Notes: generated by a model from the letters alone, not told the origin. 64,000 nucleotides of DNA from Vibrio sp. SNU_ST1 (GCF_030563405.1 NZ_CP130748.1:682001-746000), one strand, 5' to 3'; positions 8,042 through 16,336 are shown, counted from the stretch's first letter. Made by a program: numbers and translations.

Positions 8042-8230
8042 ATGGACACTAAAAAGCTTAAAGATAAGTCGCTACACAAAGCGCACCGACCAAGAGAAAT
8101 CACTGATGACGTAGTTAATAAGGTCATTTGCCTACGTGAAAACTATACGTGGGCTTCGATAGCTGAAGCTACTGGATTTAGTGAAAGAGGTTTACAAAAC
8201 GCATTGAAGCGATACAAGGACAGTAAGTAA
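8042..8230 (+). CDS. Small helix-turn-helix protein
   Basis: 62 residues with a single HTH segment, DVVNKVICLRENYTWASIAEATGFSERGLQNALKRYKDS, of the recombinase/Hin-like or MerR-like type, preceded by a basic tail. AAGGAAAAGTA precedes the ATG. Its TAA overlaps the ATG of the next gene by one base (TAATG), so translation of the two is coupled. Likely a DNA-binding partner of the helicase-like protein (origin recognition or regulation). Confidence 0.7.
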   Translation: MDTKKLKDKSLHKAHRPREITDDVVNKVICLRENYTWASIAEATGFSERGLQNALKRYKDSK

Positions 8231-9792
8231 TGAAGAGTTGGAAAGATTTGATTAATGAGCACGTTGTTCAGAAGCAAGTGCAAGAAGTGGGTAAGAGTTG
8301 GGATGAATACGACCAAAAAGCAAGTGAGATTGTGAACAAGTTACACTGCAATCACGCGGTGTTATACGTAGCTAATGCGGGTGATGGTAAGTCACGTGTT
8401 GCGGGTGCTATCGCTAGTTATCTACAGAATGAGTTCCCCACAAGCGCACTATCAACGCCGGTTGTATTTTGTACCAATACCCGATACAACCGCGATGAGT
8501 TCGCAAAGAATAACCCTGAATTTGTGGTTATCAAAGGTACAGGCGAGATTGTAGAAGAGGTTGCAGGAAAAGGCGCATCAATGGCCTTGAACGAGTTATA
8601 TAAAGACCTAGAACCAGACCAGTATGGTACAGCACTTACCACCATGTTTAATCAAGGTTACATTACAGCGAGTGAGCTATACGATATCAAAGCAGAGTGT
8701 CGTGATAACTACGACCGTATGCGAAACTCTACGTTTATCAGTATGACTATTGCAAAGGTTCAGGTAGGTAAACTGGTTCGCATGTTCAAAGGTCGCTATA
8801 TTCTCATGGATGAAATGCGCTTAGACCGCATTTTATCAGTTGAGGGTAAAGCAAAAGCTTATGGTGTGGATGTTCAAGTATCAGCAGATGAACGAATCCA
8901 ACAGTTTGCTAGCAATATGAAGCACCTCAGCGAAAGCTTTGATAATTGGGATTCAAACACTAAGTTTGTGTTATTCAGTGCTGAAAAGTCTCTACTACGC
9001 GCCTTTGAGTCTCAACATATGCCAGTTGTTAAAAGTGACAACGTAGGTGAGGGGATTGTTATTATTGATGATTCTCTACAGGTATTAGTAACGCGTTCAA
9101 CACGTAATACATTTGGTGAAACTATTGCCGAGTACGCGACCAAACACGGGTACATGGTTATTGCAGATGGTAACGATAAAGCAACGATGAGCTTTGAAGC
9201 TGCAAAAGGAAGTAATGATTTAATGGATAAAGATATCCTTACAATTGTTACTCATCCACACCCGTATAAAATCGCCCCAGTCATGACAGCAACAAACTGT
9301 ACAGAGTTTGAAGCAATGAAAACCGTTATTAGTGATGAGGTAAATCAAGCCATTGGTCGAAATACTGGATATCGCAGTAAAGGTGCGAAACACGTTCTAG
9401 TGGTTAATAAAGACATCTATGATAAAGGGTTGCTAGAACTAGACACGGTTGGAGAGCTTCACTTGTGTAATGGTAAGGATTACATCAAGGATTTACCTGA
9501 CGGCTTTATCAAGGACTTGTGCGGGGAGCTATATAAAGGTTCAGCTAACATTGTTAGTAAGTGCGCAATGTCTGTAGTCGGTGATTGGATTGGATTGGTT
9601 GGGTGGGATGTGGAGAGAAAAGGAAAAGATACACGCGACCTAATCAAAGCACACCTAAAAGAGCTAGGCGTTAGTGATAAGCAAATCAAGGATGATTCTC
9701 TAGTCAGTCAAGTAATAGCTAAAATTGATACATTTGGGATTAAGGAAGTAATCAACCGAAAGGTCAAGTATTACGTAATGCCAAGTAAGTGA
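8230..9792 (+). CDS. SF2 helicase-like ATPase, probable replication protein of the element
   Basis: 520 residues. Motif I (Walker A) ANAGDGKS ends at residue 55, motif II is ILMDEM (~191-196), a motif III-like FVLFSAEKS is at ~247-254, and a motif VI-like QAIGRNTGYR is at ~373-382. The order and spacing fit an SF2 (DExx) helicase with two RecA-like lobes and a ~130-residue C-terminal part with no recognised domain. It is coupled to the upstream HTH protein. The most economical role is unwinding during replication of the excised element. No primase motif is seen. Confidence 0.7.
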   Translation: MKSWKDLINEHVVQKQVQEVGKSWDEYDQKASEIVNKLHCNHAVLYVANAGDGKSRVAGAIASYLQNEFPTSALSTPVVFCTNTRYNRDEFAKNNPEFVVIKGTGEIVEEVAGKGASMALNELYKDLEPDQYGTALTTMFNQGYITASELYDIKAECRDNYDRMRNSTFISMTIAKVQVGKLVRMFKGRYILMDEMRLDRILSVEGKAKAYGVDVQVSADERIQQFASNMKHLSESFDNWDSNTKFVLFSAEKSLLRAFESQHMPVVKSDNVGEGIVIIDDSLQVLVTRSTRNTFGETIAEYATKHGYMVIADGNDKATMSFEAAKGSNDLMDKDILTIVTHPHPYKIAPVMTATNCTEFEAMKTVISDEVNQAIGRNTGYRSKGAKHVLVVNKDIYDKGLLELDTVGELHLCNGKDYIKDLPDGFIKDLCGELYKGSANIVSKCAMSVVGDWIGLVGWDVERKGKDTRDLIKAHLKELGVSDKQIKDDSLVSQVIAKIDTFGIKEVINRKVKYYVMPSK

Positions 9793-9956
9793 TTTGTTTC
9801 AAGTGGGAATTTCTTCCCCTTCTCTTATATATATATAAGGAAAGGGGAACTTTTTCCCCTCCCCGAATCCCCTCGTTTTATCACGCCCAAGCGAATCCCC
9901 ACTTATCGATTAAATAGGTATAGGGGAAAAACTCACCTCAATTTTAATATATAGAA
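9793..9956. repeat. Noncoding: palindrome with TA core and CGAATCCCC repeats
   Basis: TTCCCCT (9814-9820) and AGGGGAA (9843-9849) flank an AT core CTTATATATATATAAG. Another GGGGAA/TTCCCC pair follows at once, then two copies of CGAATCCCC (9864-9872 and 9892-9900; 28 bp apart). A and T dominate around them. It may be an origin, operator or terminator; no gene is present. Confidence 0.5.
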
Positions 9957-10097
9957 ATGACAATGAAAGCCAAAGCAACCAAAGATATTACAGAGCTAAT
10001 CAGCAAGCAGTGCTTTAATAAAGAGCAACAAGAGCAATACGTATTAGCACTACAGAAAGCAGTACAAAACCTACAGACACAAAAAAGCCCTAACTAA
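9957..10097 (+). CDS. Possible 46-residue small protein
   Basis: ATG at 9957 (a second in frame at 9963) to TAA at 10095-10097. The product is a charged helical peptide (KATKDITELISKQCFNKEQ; YVLALQKAVQNLQTQ). Codon use matches the element. The ribosome site is poor. A hairpin AGCCCT/AGGGCT lies at its end (10086-10111). Confidence 0.4.
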   Translation: MTMKAKATKDITELISKQCFNKEQQEQYVLALQKAVQNLQTQKSPN

Positions 10098-10171
10098 TAA
10101 TAGAAAGGGCTAATTCGTAAACCAAGAAAGTGACTTTGAAATGTCATAACTATTTATATAAGGTTTATCGA

Positions 10172-10372
10172 ATGGATTTTGAAATAATTGATTACGAAGA
10201 AGCACTACACGCGGTTATTATTGATTGCCTGTTTAATTCAACAAACTGGTACGGCACTAACAGCCATGCATTAAGAAAGAACAGCTTATCACTAGATGAG
10301 GCATTTAATAGCTTCAATAACAACATAGAAGAATTAGAGAGTATGGGAATACTCACAAGGAACAAACCATGA
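10172..10372 (+). CDS. Small hypothetical protein of the element
   Basis: 66 residues, acidic (DFEIIDYEEALHAVIIDCLF). I use the ATG at 10172, with AAGG 8 bases upstream, rather than the in-frame upstream start at 10130, which lacks a ribosome site. Its end overlaps the next gene by 4 bp (ATGA). No family recognised. Confidence 0.55.
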   Translation: MDFEIIDYEEALHAVIIDCLFNSTNWYGTNSHALRKNSLSLDEAFNSFNNNIEELESMGILTRNKP

Positions 10373-10677
10373 AAAAAGAACTATATGTACCGTTACCATT
10401 CATTAAGAAACGCCTAGAGAGCCTAGGTTATTCAGATAGTGTTATGTGTGACTTTACCAAGCTAATGCAGTTATCACGCGACCTAGATGAGTATGACATT
10501 ATGGAGTTGCAAGGACTACGCAAAGAACACCAACGCACTACAGATAGGTTAGATGTATTAGATAAATTGATTGATTTAGCTAATGAGCACCCCTTATATA
10601 CAGAGAGCAAGAAACAAGAAGTAATGCAGGAACATCTAAACGAAATGAATTACCTAATTGCAGGTGTTGCCCTATAG
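10369..10677 (+). CDS. Small hypothetical protein of the element
   Basis: 102 residues, mainly helical and charged, with a likely coiled segment (ELQGLRKEHQRTTDRLDVLDKLIDLANEH). Translationally coupled to the gene before it by the ATGA overlap. No family recognised; its position before the packaging genes gives no specific function. Confidence 0.55.
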   Translation: MKKELYVPLPFIKKRLESLGYSDSVMCDFTKLMQLSRDLDEYDIMELQGLRKEHQRTTDRLDVLDKLIDLANEHPLYTESKKQEVMQEHLNEMNYLIAGVAL

Positions 10678-10999
10678 CACACCCTCATATACATCCCTCA
10701 TATACACCCCACCTATACAGCATTAGCACACACTAACATGCATAGATATGCAATGCGTGTGAATATCATAAGCATAATCATTATGTACTCACTAGATAGT
10801 ACACCCTCTTGATATATTTTTAGATGACTAGTAAGTGCTTGTTTTGCAACGAGTTTTCAAGGGTGCGGGGCTATATCGACCATAGACCGCGTGTGGTTCA
10901 CTGCCCTGTGCTAGTGACGAAAGTGAACAGGTCAGACCAGTTAGTGAGAGGTTTTTATTCAAATAGTGCATAAAGAGTGCATAAAATAAGGAACAAGAA
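10678..10999. promoter_or_regulatory. Noncoding regulatory region with direct repeats before the packaging genes
   Basis: CCCTCATATACA occurs at 10682-10693 and 10695-10706 (13-bp period) with a degenerate third copy after. GTAC-N10-GTAC lies at 10782-10799. Farther on, the region 10840-10950 is much more G+C rich than its surroundings. It probably holds the promoter and operators of the terminase/capsid genes, or a packaging site. Confidence 0.45.
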
Positions 11000-11329
11000 A
11001 TGAAGTTAACAGCGAAGGAACGCAAGGTATACAAAGAGCTTTTAAATGATGCAATAGATGTTACTACGGGTGACATTGCGCAAATGGAACAGCTTGCAAT
11101 ACTGACAGCTCAAGTTGATATATTAAAGCAACAGGTACAGAAAGACGGCCTTACATATACGAAGGAAGACCCGCAAGGAAATACACTTGTAAAGAAACAC
11201 GGCCTATTAGAAACGCTACAACGCACACAGGCAACACTTACAAGTAATCTAGATAAGTGGAACAAATACCAGTTATCAAAAGAGAAACAATACTTTGCGC
11301 GTGTATATGAGGAAAACCGAGATGAATAG
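11000..11329 (+). CDS. P27-like terminase small subunit
   Basis: 109 residues. After an N-terminal helical part (LTAKERKVYKELLNDA), the protein has the layout of the P27/Terminase_4 small subunits: a helix ending in VDILKQQVQKDGLTYTKED, a GNTLVKKHG turn, then a helix (LLETLQRTQATLTSNL) and a polar tail. The small subunit recognises the packaging site and brings the large terminase to it. No large subunit is present, so this protein would have to direct a helper's terminase, as known for some satellites. AGGAACAAG precedes the ATG. Assignment is by pattern only. Confidence 0.6.
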   Translation: MKLTAKERKVYKELLNDAIDVTTGDIAQMEQLAILTAQVDILKQQVQKDGLTYTKEDPQGNTLVKKHGLLETLQRTQATLTSNLDKWNKYQLSKEKQYFARVYEENRDE

Positions 11330-11519
11330 ACAGGAAGCACTTAAACAAGCAGCAGAACAGAAAGCACAGCTTGATAATTTAGCAGCGAAAGAAAAGAAAA
11401 CAGATGAATCAGAAAAGGTGAGAGCTTTTATTATTAAGTTCTGTCAGGAAGATTACAACTTTGAAGCTTTATGTAAATCATATGATATTGCACCAGACGA
11501 CCTCAACAAAACCAAATAA
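11322..11519 (+). CDS. Small acidic hypothetical protein
   Basis: 65 residues starting at ATG 11322, with GAGG 9 bases upstream, overlapping the terminase gene by 8 bp. Charged helical N-terminus (EALKQAAEQKAQLDNLAAKEKKTDESEKV) followed by a short globular-looking part (FIIKFCQEDYNFEALCKSYDI). Translational coupling suggests it works with the terminase small subunit. Confidence 0.55.
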   Translation: MNRQEALKQAAEQKAQLDNLAAKEKKTDESEKVRAFIIKFCQEDYNFEALCKSYDIAPDDLNKTK

Positions 11520-11530
11520 TACAGATACGA

Positions 11531-11567
11531 AAAAGCCCCATACAATTAAGTATGGGGCTTTTTTTAT
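11531..11567 (+). terminator. Terminator closing the terminase operon
   Basis: AAAGCCCCATAC / GTATGGGGCTTT with a short loop and a seven-T tract: a strong terminator. Confidence 0.92.
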
Positions 11568-11970
11568 GCCTGTATGTGTCACGTTACTTGTGGAGACAGA
11601 TTAACATACAGGATTTTAATTAGTTTATTGTGAAACTCTCTATCGGAAAAGTCGCACATTTATTATTAACTTTTCATATCTGACAACATCCCGTTGCTAA
11701 ATCGATACTAATTAGGTAAACCAAATAGCCTATGCATTTAATAATAATAGTTACTGATGAAATTGCAGGTAAACGATTCAATCCGTATTTGCCTAGCAAG
11801 CATAAAAACCTATAGGTGGTTTATATATAAAAAAGAATTTTGTTATAACAATCGATCAATAACTATATATATTTAGTATTTTGAAATACCCCACTTTCCC
11901 AACTGATAAATAAGTTGTACGCGCAATTAAGCGCACCTCAAAAACAACCTAATTTATTAAGGGAAAGAAT
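11568..11970. promoter_or_regulatory. 403-bp noncoding gap before the capsid genes
   Basis: A+T-rich, with no open frame of note on either strand. In a normal phage this is where the large terminase and portal genes would lie. It should contain the capsid promoter (TATATATAAA-like stretches around 11820-11875) and the ribosome site AAGGGAAAGA ahead of 11971. It may also hold a cos/pac site; none can be identified by eye. Confidence 0.5.
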
Positions 11971-13182
11971 ATGGATTCCAAACGAATTGAAAATATCCAA
12001 TCAGTAGCGGGTATTAAAGCAGTACTAAATGATATCAATGAAGAAGTACAAGAAGCACTTAGTGTTGCTTCAGACGCAAATACAAAGAATAAAGTACGTG
12101 TTGCAACAGCAGCAGGTAAAGAGCATAAAAAGACTAATAAGCTAAAGCTTAAGCAGTTCATTAAATCAGGCACACCTACATACACTGAATTTGCAAGTGA
12201 GAAAGGTCTACCGCTAGATGGTAATACAGCTCTATATGAATCAGAACTTAATACAAACGTTATTGAGCAAGCAATTCAAAACAGCGCGATTCTATCAGCA
12301 GTTGGTAAACGTTCTACAGATAACTTAGATTACCGCCGTACAGTTTTGACTGTTCGCCCTGAAGTACAACTAACAGCAGAAAACACGGGGTTTGTAGCTG
12401 TAGCAGAAACAGCGGCACAGGACTATGATGTTTTGTCAGGTCTGTACACGAAAATGTATTCGTTCCCTCGCCTTACTAATGAAGTAATGGAACAGTCAGA
12501 CGTACAAGTGGAATCAAACCTTATTAAGCTACTAGCTGAACAGTTTGAAATTACAATGCAAGATCAAGTACTACATGGTGACGGTACAGGCACAGGTACA
12601 AAGGCAGACCCGCAACAGTTACGCGGTATTACAAACGCGGCTATTGATCGTGCTAATTCATATGCAGAAGCACTTAAACCCGCAGCAACACGCGCACGTG
12701 ATGTATTTGCAGCAGTGGCAAGCGGTGCAGCTTCAGATATTGGTACAGACGCGGCAAAACTAGAAGCAAACCTTTATAAGTTAATGCTTACAGTTCCAGA
12801 ACGCAGCCAAGCAAGCTCAAGCTTTGCAATGCATCCAGATACACTTTCATTCCTTATGCAAACGCTAAAAGGTAATGATGGTCATTCACTGATTAAGATT
12901 AATAACATTCAATCTAATGGTGTTTGGGTTCGTCGTCTATCTCTATTTGGCGCACCAATCATTCTAAATGAAACAATGGATGTAATCGCAGCAAATAACG
13001 CACCCGTTGTATTTGGTGACTTCTCAGAAGCATATGAACTATTACAACCAAATTCAGGTGCAACACACTTTATTCAAGACCAGTTTACTATCCCTGATAC
13101 AGTTGGTTTCTATATGGATTCCCTATTTGGTTCTATTGTAGCTGACCACGAAGCACTAGCTGTACTAGTAGTTCAAGCATAA
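11971..13182 (+). CDS. HK97-fold major capsid protein, copy 1
   Basis: 403 residues. An N-terminal charged, helical part (~1-75, many Lys/Asn) resembles a scaffolding (delta) domain. The rest fits the HK97 fold: TELNTNVIEQAI-type N-arm, E-loop region with paired strands (DYRRTVLTVRPEV), FPRLTNEVMEQSDVQVESNLIKLLAEQF as the spine-helix region, then GDGTGTGTKADPQQLRGI, typical of phage capsid proteins, and a C-terminal strand GAPIILNETMD followed by VFGDFSEAYELL. AAGGGAAAG precedes the ATG. No prohead protease is encoded. A second, shorter relative follows directly. Confidence 0.85.
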   Translation: MDSKRIENIQSVAGIKAVLNDINEEVQEALSVASDANTKNKVRVATAAGKEHKKTNKLKLKQFIKSGTPTYTEFASEKGLPLDGNTALYESELNTNVIEQAIQNSAILSAVGKRSTDNLDYRRTVLTVRPEVQLTAENTGFVAVAETAAQDYDVLSGLYTKMYSFPRLTNEVMEQSDVQVESNLIKLLAEQFEITMQDQVLHGDGTGTGTKADPQQLRGITNAAIDRANSYAEALKPAATRARDVFAAVASGAASDIGTDAAKLEANLYKLMLTVPERSQASSSFAMHPDTLSFLMQTLKGNDGHSLIKINNIQSNGVWVRRLSLFGAPIILNETMDVIAANNAPVVFGDFSEAYELLQPNSGATHFIQDQFTIPDTVGFYMDSLFGSIVADHEALAVLVVQA

Positions 13183-13192
13183 GGGGTTGTAT

Positions 13193-14047
13193 ATGAAAAC
13201 ATTACAATCACTTAAGGCTTTTAATTATGACCCTAAATTAACAGCACCAGAACTAAGTGCAGCAATTACAGAACAAGCATTTAATACTAGTTCTCTAATT
13301 ACAAACATGGGGCAACATTACACAGATAATCCGAATTATCGAAATGTATATGTTACACATCCTTCTATTATGGACGCTACAGAAGGTGCGGTTATTCCAC
13401 CTTCTACAGTACAGAGTTATTCAACAACAGTTGCTGACTTTGTAAAAGTAGCTTCAAGCGTAGAATTAACTAATGAAGTGCTATCGTTTTCTAAGTTTGA
13501 TATTGAATCAAACACAGCAATGCTAGTAGGAACTGTATTATCAAATGAAATTGCTAACAAAGCAGTAGCTAATATTGCAACTCGTTTTGTAGATGCACGT
13601 ACACCACTAACGCAAACAGAAGAAGTATTACGCTTAAAATCAGGTTTTGTTGGTGAATGGGGTAGTGATGTTAGAACAGTTTATGAATTTCTAGCAAGTG
13701 CAGTAAAACAGATTCCTGATGCATATGACGCAGATAGCAAACTGTTTTGTAATAAGAGTAACTTTGTTGATTTTGCTAGTTCTATTACAGCAGAGGGTGA
13801 GCAAGTTTGGCTTATTCAAAACGGTCTACTTCTAGGTCGCTATGAGGTTGTTATCTGTGATCAGTTGGACGACAACACAATGTATTTCGGTTCAATGATG
13901 AATGCATTTGATGTTGTAGCAATGACAGGTAATCAGACTATTGATGAAGTTACAAAACCTGATGTTTTGAAGATTACAGAAACTAATAAGTTTGCCTTCA
14001 CAGAGAAAGATACTTTTGCACTAGTTGCTATGACAGCAGAACTATAA
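13193..14047 (+). CDS. HK97-fold capsid protein, copy 2 (paralogue)
   Basis: 284 residues from the ATG at 13193 (AAGGGG 6 bases upstream; an in-frame TTG at 13187 is less likely). It matches copy 1 along its length but lacks the N-terminal scaffold-like part: ITEQAFNTSSLITNMG against VIEQAIQNSAILSAVG; TDNPNYRNVYVTHP against TDNLDYRRTVLTVRP; ELTNEVLSFSKFDIESN against RLTNEVMEQSDVQVESN; then GRYEVVICDQLDDN and MYFGSMMNAFDVV as the C-terminal strands. It starts 10 bp after copy 1 ends. It could be a minor capsid, vertex or size-setting protein. The pairwise identity is low, so the duplication is old or the copies came separately. Confidence 0.75.
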   Translation: MKTLQSLKAFNYDPKLTAPELSAAITEQAFNTSSLITNMGQHYTDNPNYRNVYVTHPSIMDATEGAVIPPSTVQSYSTTVADFVKVASSVELTNEVLSFSKFDIESNTAMLVGTVLSNEIANKAVANIATRFVDARTPLTQTEEVLRLKSGFVGEWGSDVRTVYEFLASAVKQIPDAYDADSKLFCNKSNFVDFASSITAEGEQVWLIQNGLLLGRYEVVICDQLDDNTMYFGSMMNAFDVVAMTGNQTIDEVTKPDVLKITETNKFAFTEKDTFALVAMTAEL

Positions 14048-14098
14048 ATGTATTTCTGGTTACGCAAGCGAACACAGAAACGCAAGTTTAAAAAATAA
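14048..14098 (+). CDS. Possible 16-residue basic micro-peptide
   Basis: ATG at 14048, starting at the TAA of the capsid gene (TATAAATG), to TAA at 14096-14098. Half of the residues are Lys or Arg (LRKRTQKRKFKK). Overlap-type coupling is possible; equally it may be chance. Confidence 0.25.
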   Translation: MYFWLRKRTQKRKFKK

Positions 14099-14101
14099 TA
14101 T

Positions 14102-14136
14102 AAGCCCTTCCCTTATTTGGGCGGGGCTTTTTTTGT
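14102..14136 (+). terminator. Terminator after capsid genes
   Basis: AGCCC / GGGCT outer stem with inner CCC/GGG pairing and seven T. The tape-measure gene starts 16 bp later, so some read-through or its own promoter is needed. Confidence 0.75.
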
Positions 14137-14151
14137 ATATAGGGAAATAAT

Positions 14152-16044
14152 ATGGCGGCATACGCAGGTAATGTAAATGTATTTTTTGGAGTGTCAGACG
14201 AAGACTTTAGAAAAGGCATGAAAGAGATAGAAAAACAAGCTAGAGAAAGCTTAGGAAAAGCAGAGGGTGATTTTGTTAAGTTCGGTAAAACAACAGAGCA
14301 GCAATCAAAAGGTGTAGTTAAGAACGTTCGATATATGGCGGGGCAAATGGGCTACCAAATGCAGGATGTAGCGGTACAACTGCAACAAGGGACAAATGCA
14401 TGGGTTGTATTTGGTCAGCAAGGCTCACAAATCGCGGGTGCTTTTGGTGCAGGTGGTGCAATCATTGGTGCGTTAATCGCAGTAGGTGCAGCAGTTGGTT
14501 CAGTAGCAACAGCAACAGCACAAAGCACAGATGAGATAGAATCTAATATTTCAGCATGGCGTGATCTAAGCAATGAACAGCAAAGAATCACTAAGCTAGA
14601 TATTGAGAAGAAAATCAAGGATTACACTGAACAATTAGCAGACGCTAATATAGAACAGACCAAAATCAAGAACGAGATTAAAGGTACTGAACAAGCAGTA
14701 AAACGTGCTGAAAATCAATGGCTCAATACATCTTACGCAGTTGAAAAGTTTCACGCAGCAACAAACGCTACTAGTGATGATTTACTAGAGAATCAACGCC
14801 TAGTTGCAAACCTAGAAGCAGACCTTAAAAAACTACAAGCTAGTTACGATGATTTAAGCGGTAACACTACAAATTCAAGGGATGCATTCGCAGAACTTAA
14901 CCAACAGTACGCAGACCAGATTAATACACTTGGTTTGAATGACAGAGAGCTATCAAAGTACGAAGCAACGCAACGCTTAGGTATTGGCGCAACAGAAGCA
15001 CAGATACAAGCAACACGTACGCTAATCGATGCTTACTACGACCAGAAAGCAGCACTGGAAAGCGTAACATATGGATCTGATAGCTTAGGCTTAGGTATTT
15101 CAGAAGCTGAAATTAAAGCAGAGAATGCTTTGATTGCTTCAGAGCGTAAAAAGTACCTAGGAGAGCAAAAACAGTTTAATGCAGCAGTAAAGCAACTAGA
15201 GCAATCAGCACAGCAAGACTTACAAGCCGTTGCACTTGGTTATGTTGCTGAAGACAAATCACGTATTGAAGCGCAGCGTAACTTTGACCTACTTAACCTA
15301 CAGAGTCAGTACGATGAAAAGCTACAGCAAACAGAAGCATTCAGAACGAAAGAAGCAGCTATTAACGCAAAGTATGACCAACAACGACAACAGGCAGAAC
15401 TAGCAAATACAATTACTTCATTTGAGCAACAACAAGCTTACTACCAAGCAATCGCGCAACTAGGAAACCAAGCAGCAGCGGGTTATTCACAAGTAGCAAA
15501 TGACCTTAAAGGCGCAACTGATGAAGAAGCAGACGCAATTAAGAAAGCATTCTTACTTGAACAGGCAAGCGCGGCAGCTACAGCAACAATTAGCTACTAC
15601 GCGACTCTAGCAAGCATTTCACAGGCGAAAGCTAGTATTGATGCTGTAACACTTGGTGTTGGTGGTGCGGCCTATTTTGGTGTAGCACAAGCACAAGCGG
15701 CAACTACGTTAGGCACTTCATTAGCAGGTATTGCAGCAACTAGTTTAGGTGGTGTTGCATCATTCGAGGTAGGTACTGAATACCTACAGGATGACGGCTT
15801 GATTATGGCTCACAGAGGCGAGCGAATTGTACAAAGCGATATCAACAAGGACTTATCTCAGTTCTTAGATAGCAACAAATCAGGTATGCCAAAACAGACA
15901 GTTATCAATGCCCCTTTGAATATCCCGTCAGGTGCAATCATTGATCCTAAAGCATTTAACAAGATGCTTATTGACCAACGCAATACAATCTTAGCGGCTC
16001 AACAGAAAGCTGAACGTGAAAGACCTACCAAGAAGCGCAGGTAA
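14152..16044 (+). CDS. Tail tape-measure protein
   Basis: 630 residues. Residues ~64-125 carry the common tape-measure start: MAGQMGYQMQDVAVQLQQG, VVFGQQGSQIAGAFGAGG, then a hydrophobic Gly/Ala segment likely to cross a membrane. A long central region (~150-480) is helical coiled coil, rich in Gln, Ala and Lys. A second hydrophobic segment (~510-560) and a short C-terminal region (EYLQDDGLIMAHRGERIVQ) follow, as in lambda-like tape measures. In phages this protein sets tail length at about 0.15 nm per residue, so ~90 nm here. No tail tube or assembly chaperone gene is nearby, which is odd. AGGGAAATAAT precedes the ATG. Confidence 0.88.
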   Translation: MAAYAGNVNVFFGVSDEDFRKGMKEIEKQARESLGKAEGDFVKFGKTTEQQSKGVVKNVRYMAGQMGYQMQDVAVQLQQGTNAWVVFGQQGSQIAGAFGAGGAIIGALIAVGAAVGSVATATAQSTDEIESNISAWRDLSNEQQRITKLDIEKKIKDYTEQLADANIEQTKIKNEIKGTEQAVKRAENQWLNTSYAVEKFHAATNATSDDLLENQRLVANLEADLKKLQASYDDLSGNTTNSRDAFAELNQQYADQINTLGLNDRELSKYEATQRLGIGATEAQIQATRTLIDAYYDQKAALESVTYGSDSLGLGISEAEIKAENALIASERKKYLGEQKQFNAAVKQLEQSAQQDLQAVALGYVAEDKSRIEAQRNFDLLNLQSQYDEKLQQTEAFRTKEAAINAKYDQQRQQAELANTITSFEQQQAYYQAIAQLGNQAAAGYSQVANDLKGATDEEADAIKKAFLLEQASAAATATISYYATLASISQAKASIDAVTLGVGGAAYFGVAQAQAATTLGTSLAGIAATSLGGVASFEVGTEYLQDDGLIMAHRGERIVQSDINKDLSQFLDSNKSGMPKQTVINAPLNIPSGAIIDPKAFNKMLIDQRNTILAAQQKAERERPTKKRR

Positions 16045-16053
16045 GGAATTGAT

Positions 16054-16284
16054 ATGGATTACATAATTGAAAGTGATAATGTGTTTGTTAGCATCAAGGT
16101 AGGAAACAAGATTCATAGTGTTAACAGTCCTGAAGCGATTAACAGAGTGTTACCGTTATTGGCTAAACATCTACGAGTTACGCACCAAGACGCTATGCAA
16201 GTGATTCAGAAAGCAATCTTACAGGATGGTTTCTATCAGGGTTGTGATTCACTTATGAAGCTACAAGAGCACCTAGCAGAATAA
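16054..16284 (+). CDS. Small hypothetical protein of the element
   Basis: 76 residues beginning 9 bp after the tape-measure stop and with AAGGAATTG upstream, so probably cotranscribed. Short strand-rich N-terminus (YIIESDNVFVSIKVGNKIHSV) and a helical C-terminal part (LPLLAKHLRVTHQDAMQVIQKAILQ). No family recognised. Confidence 0.6.
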   Translation: MDYIIESDNVFVSIKVGNKIHSVNSPEAINRVLPLLAKHLRVTHQDAMQVIQKAILQDGFYQGCDSLMKLQEHLAE

Positions 16285-16336
16285 TGTTCATAAAAACAGT
16301 GCGTATATTGCGCCATAATAATCACAGTGATACTAT

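Noticed and set aside
10828..11076. 82-codon minus-strand open frame
   Set aside because: Overlaps the start of the terminase small subunit gene; no ribosome site, and it would be the only minus-strand gene in the element.
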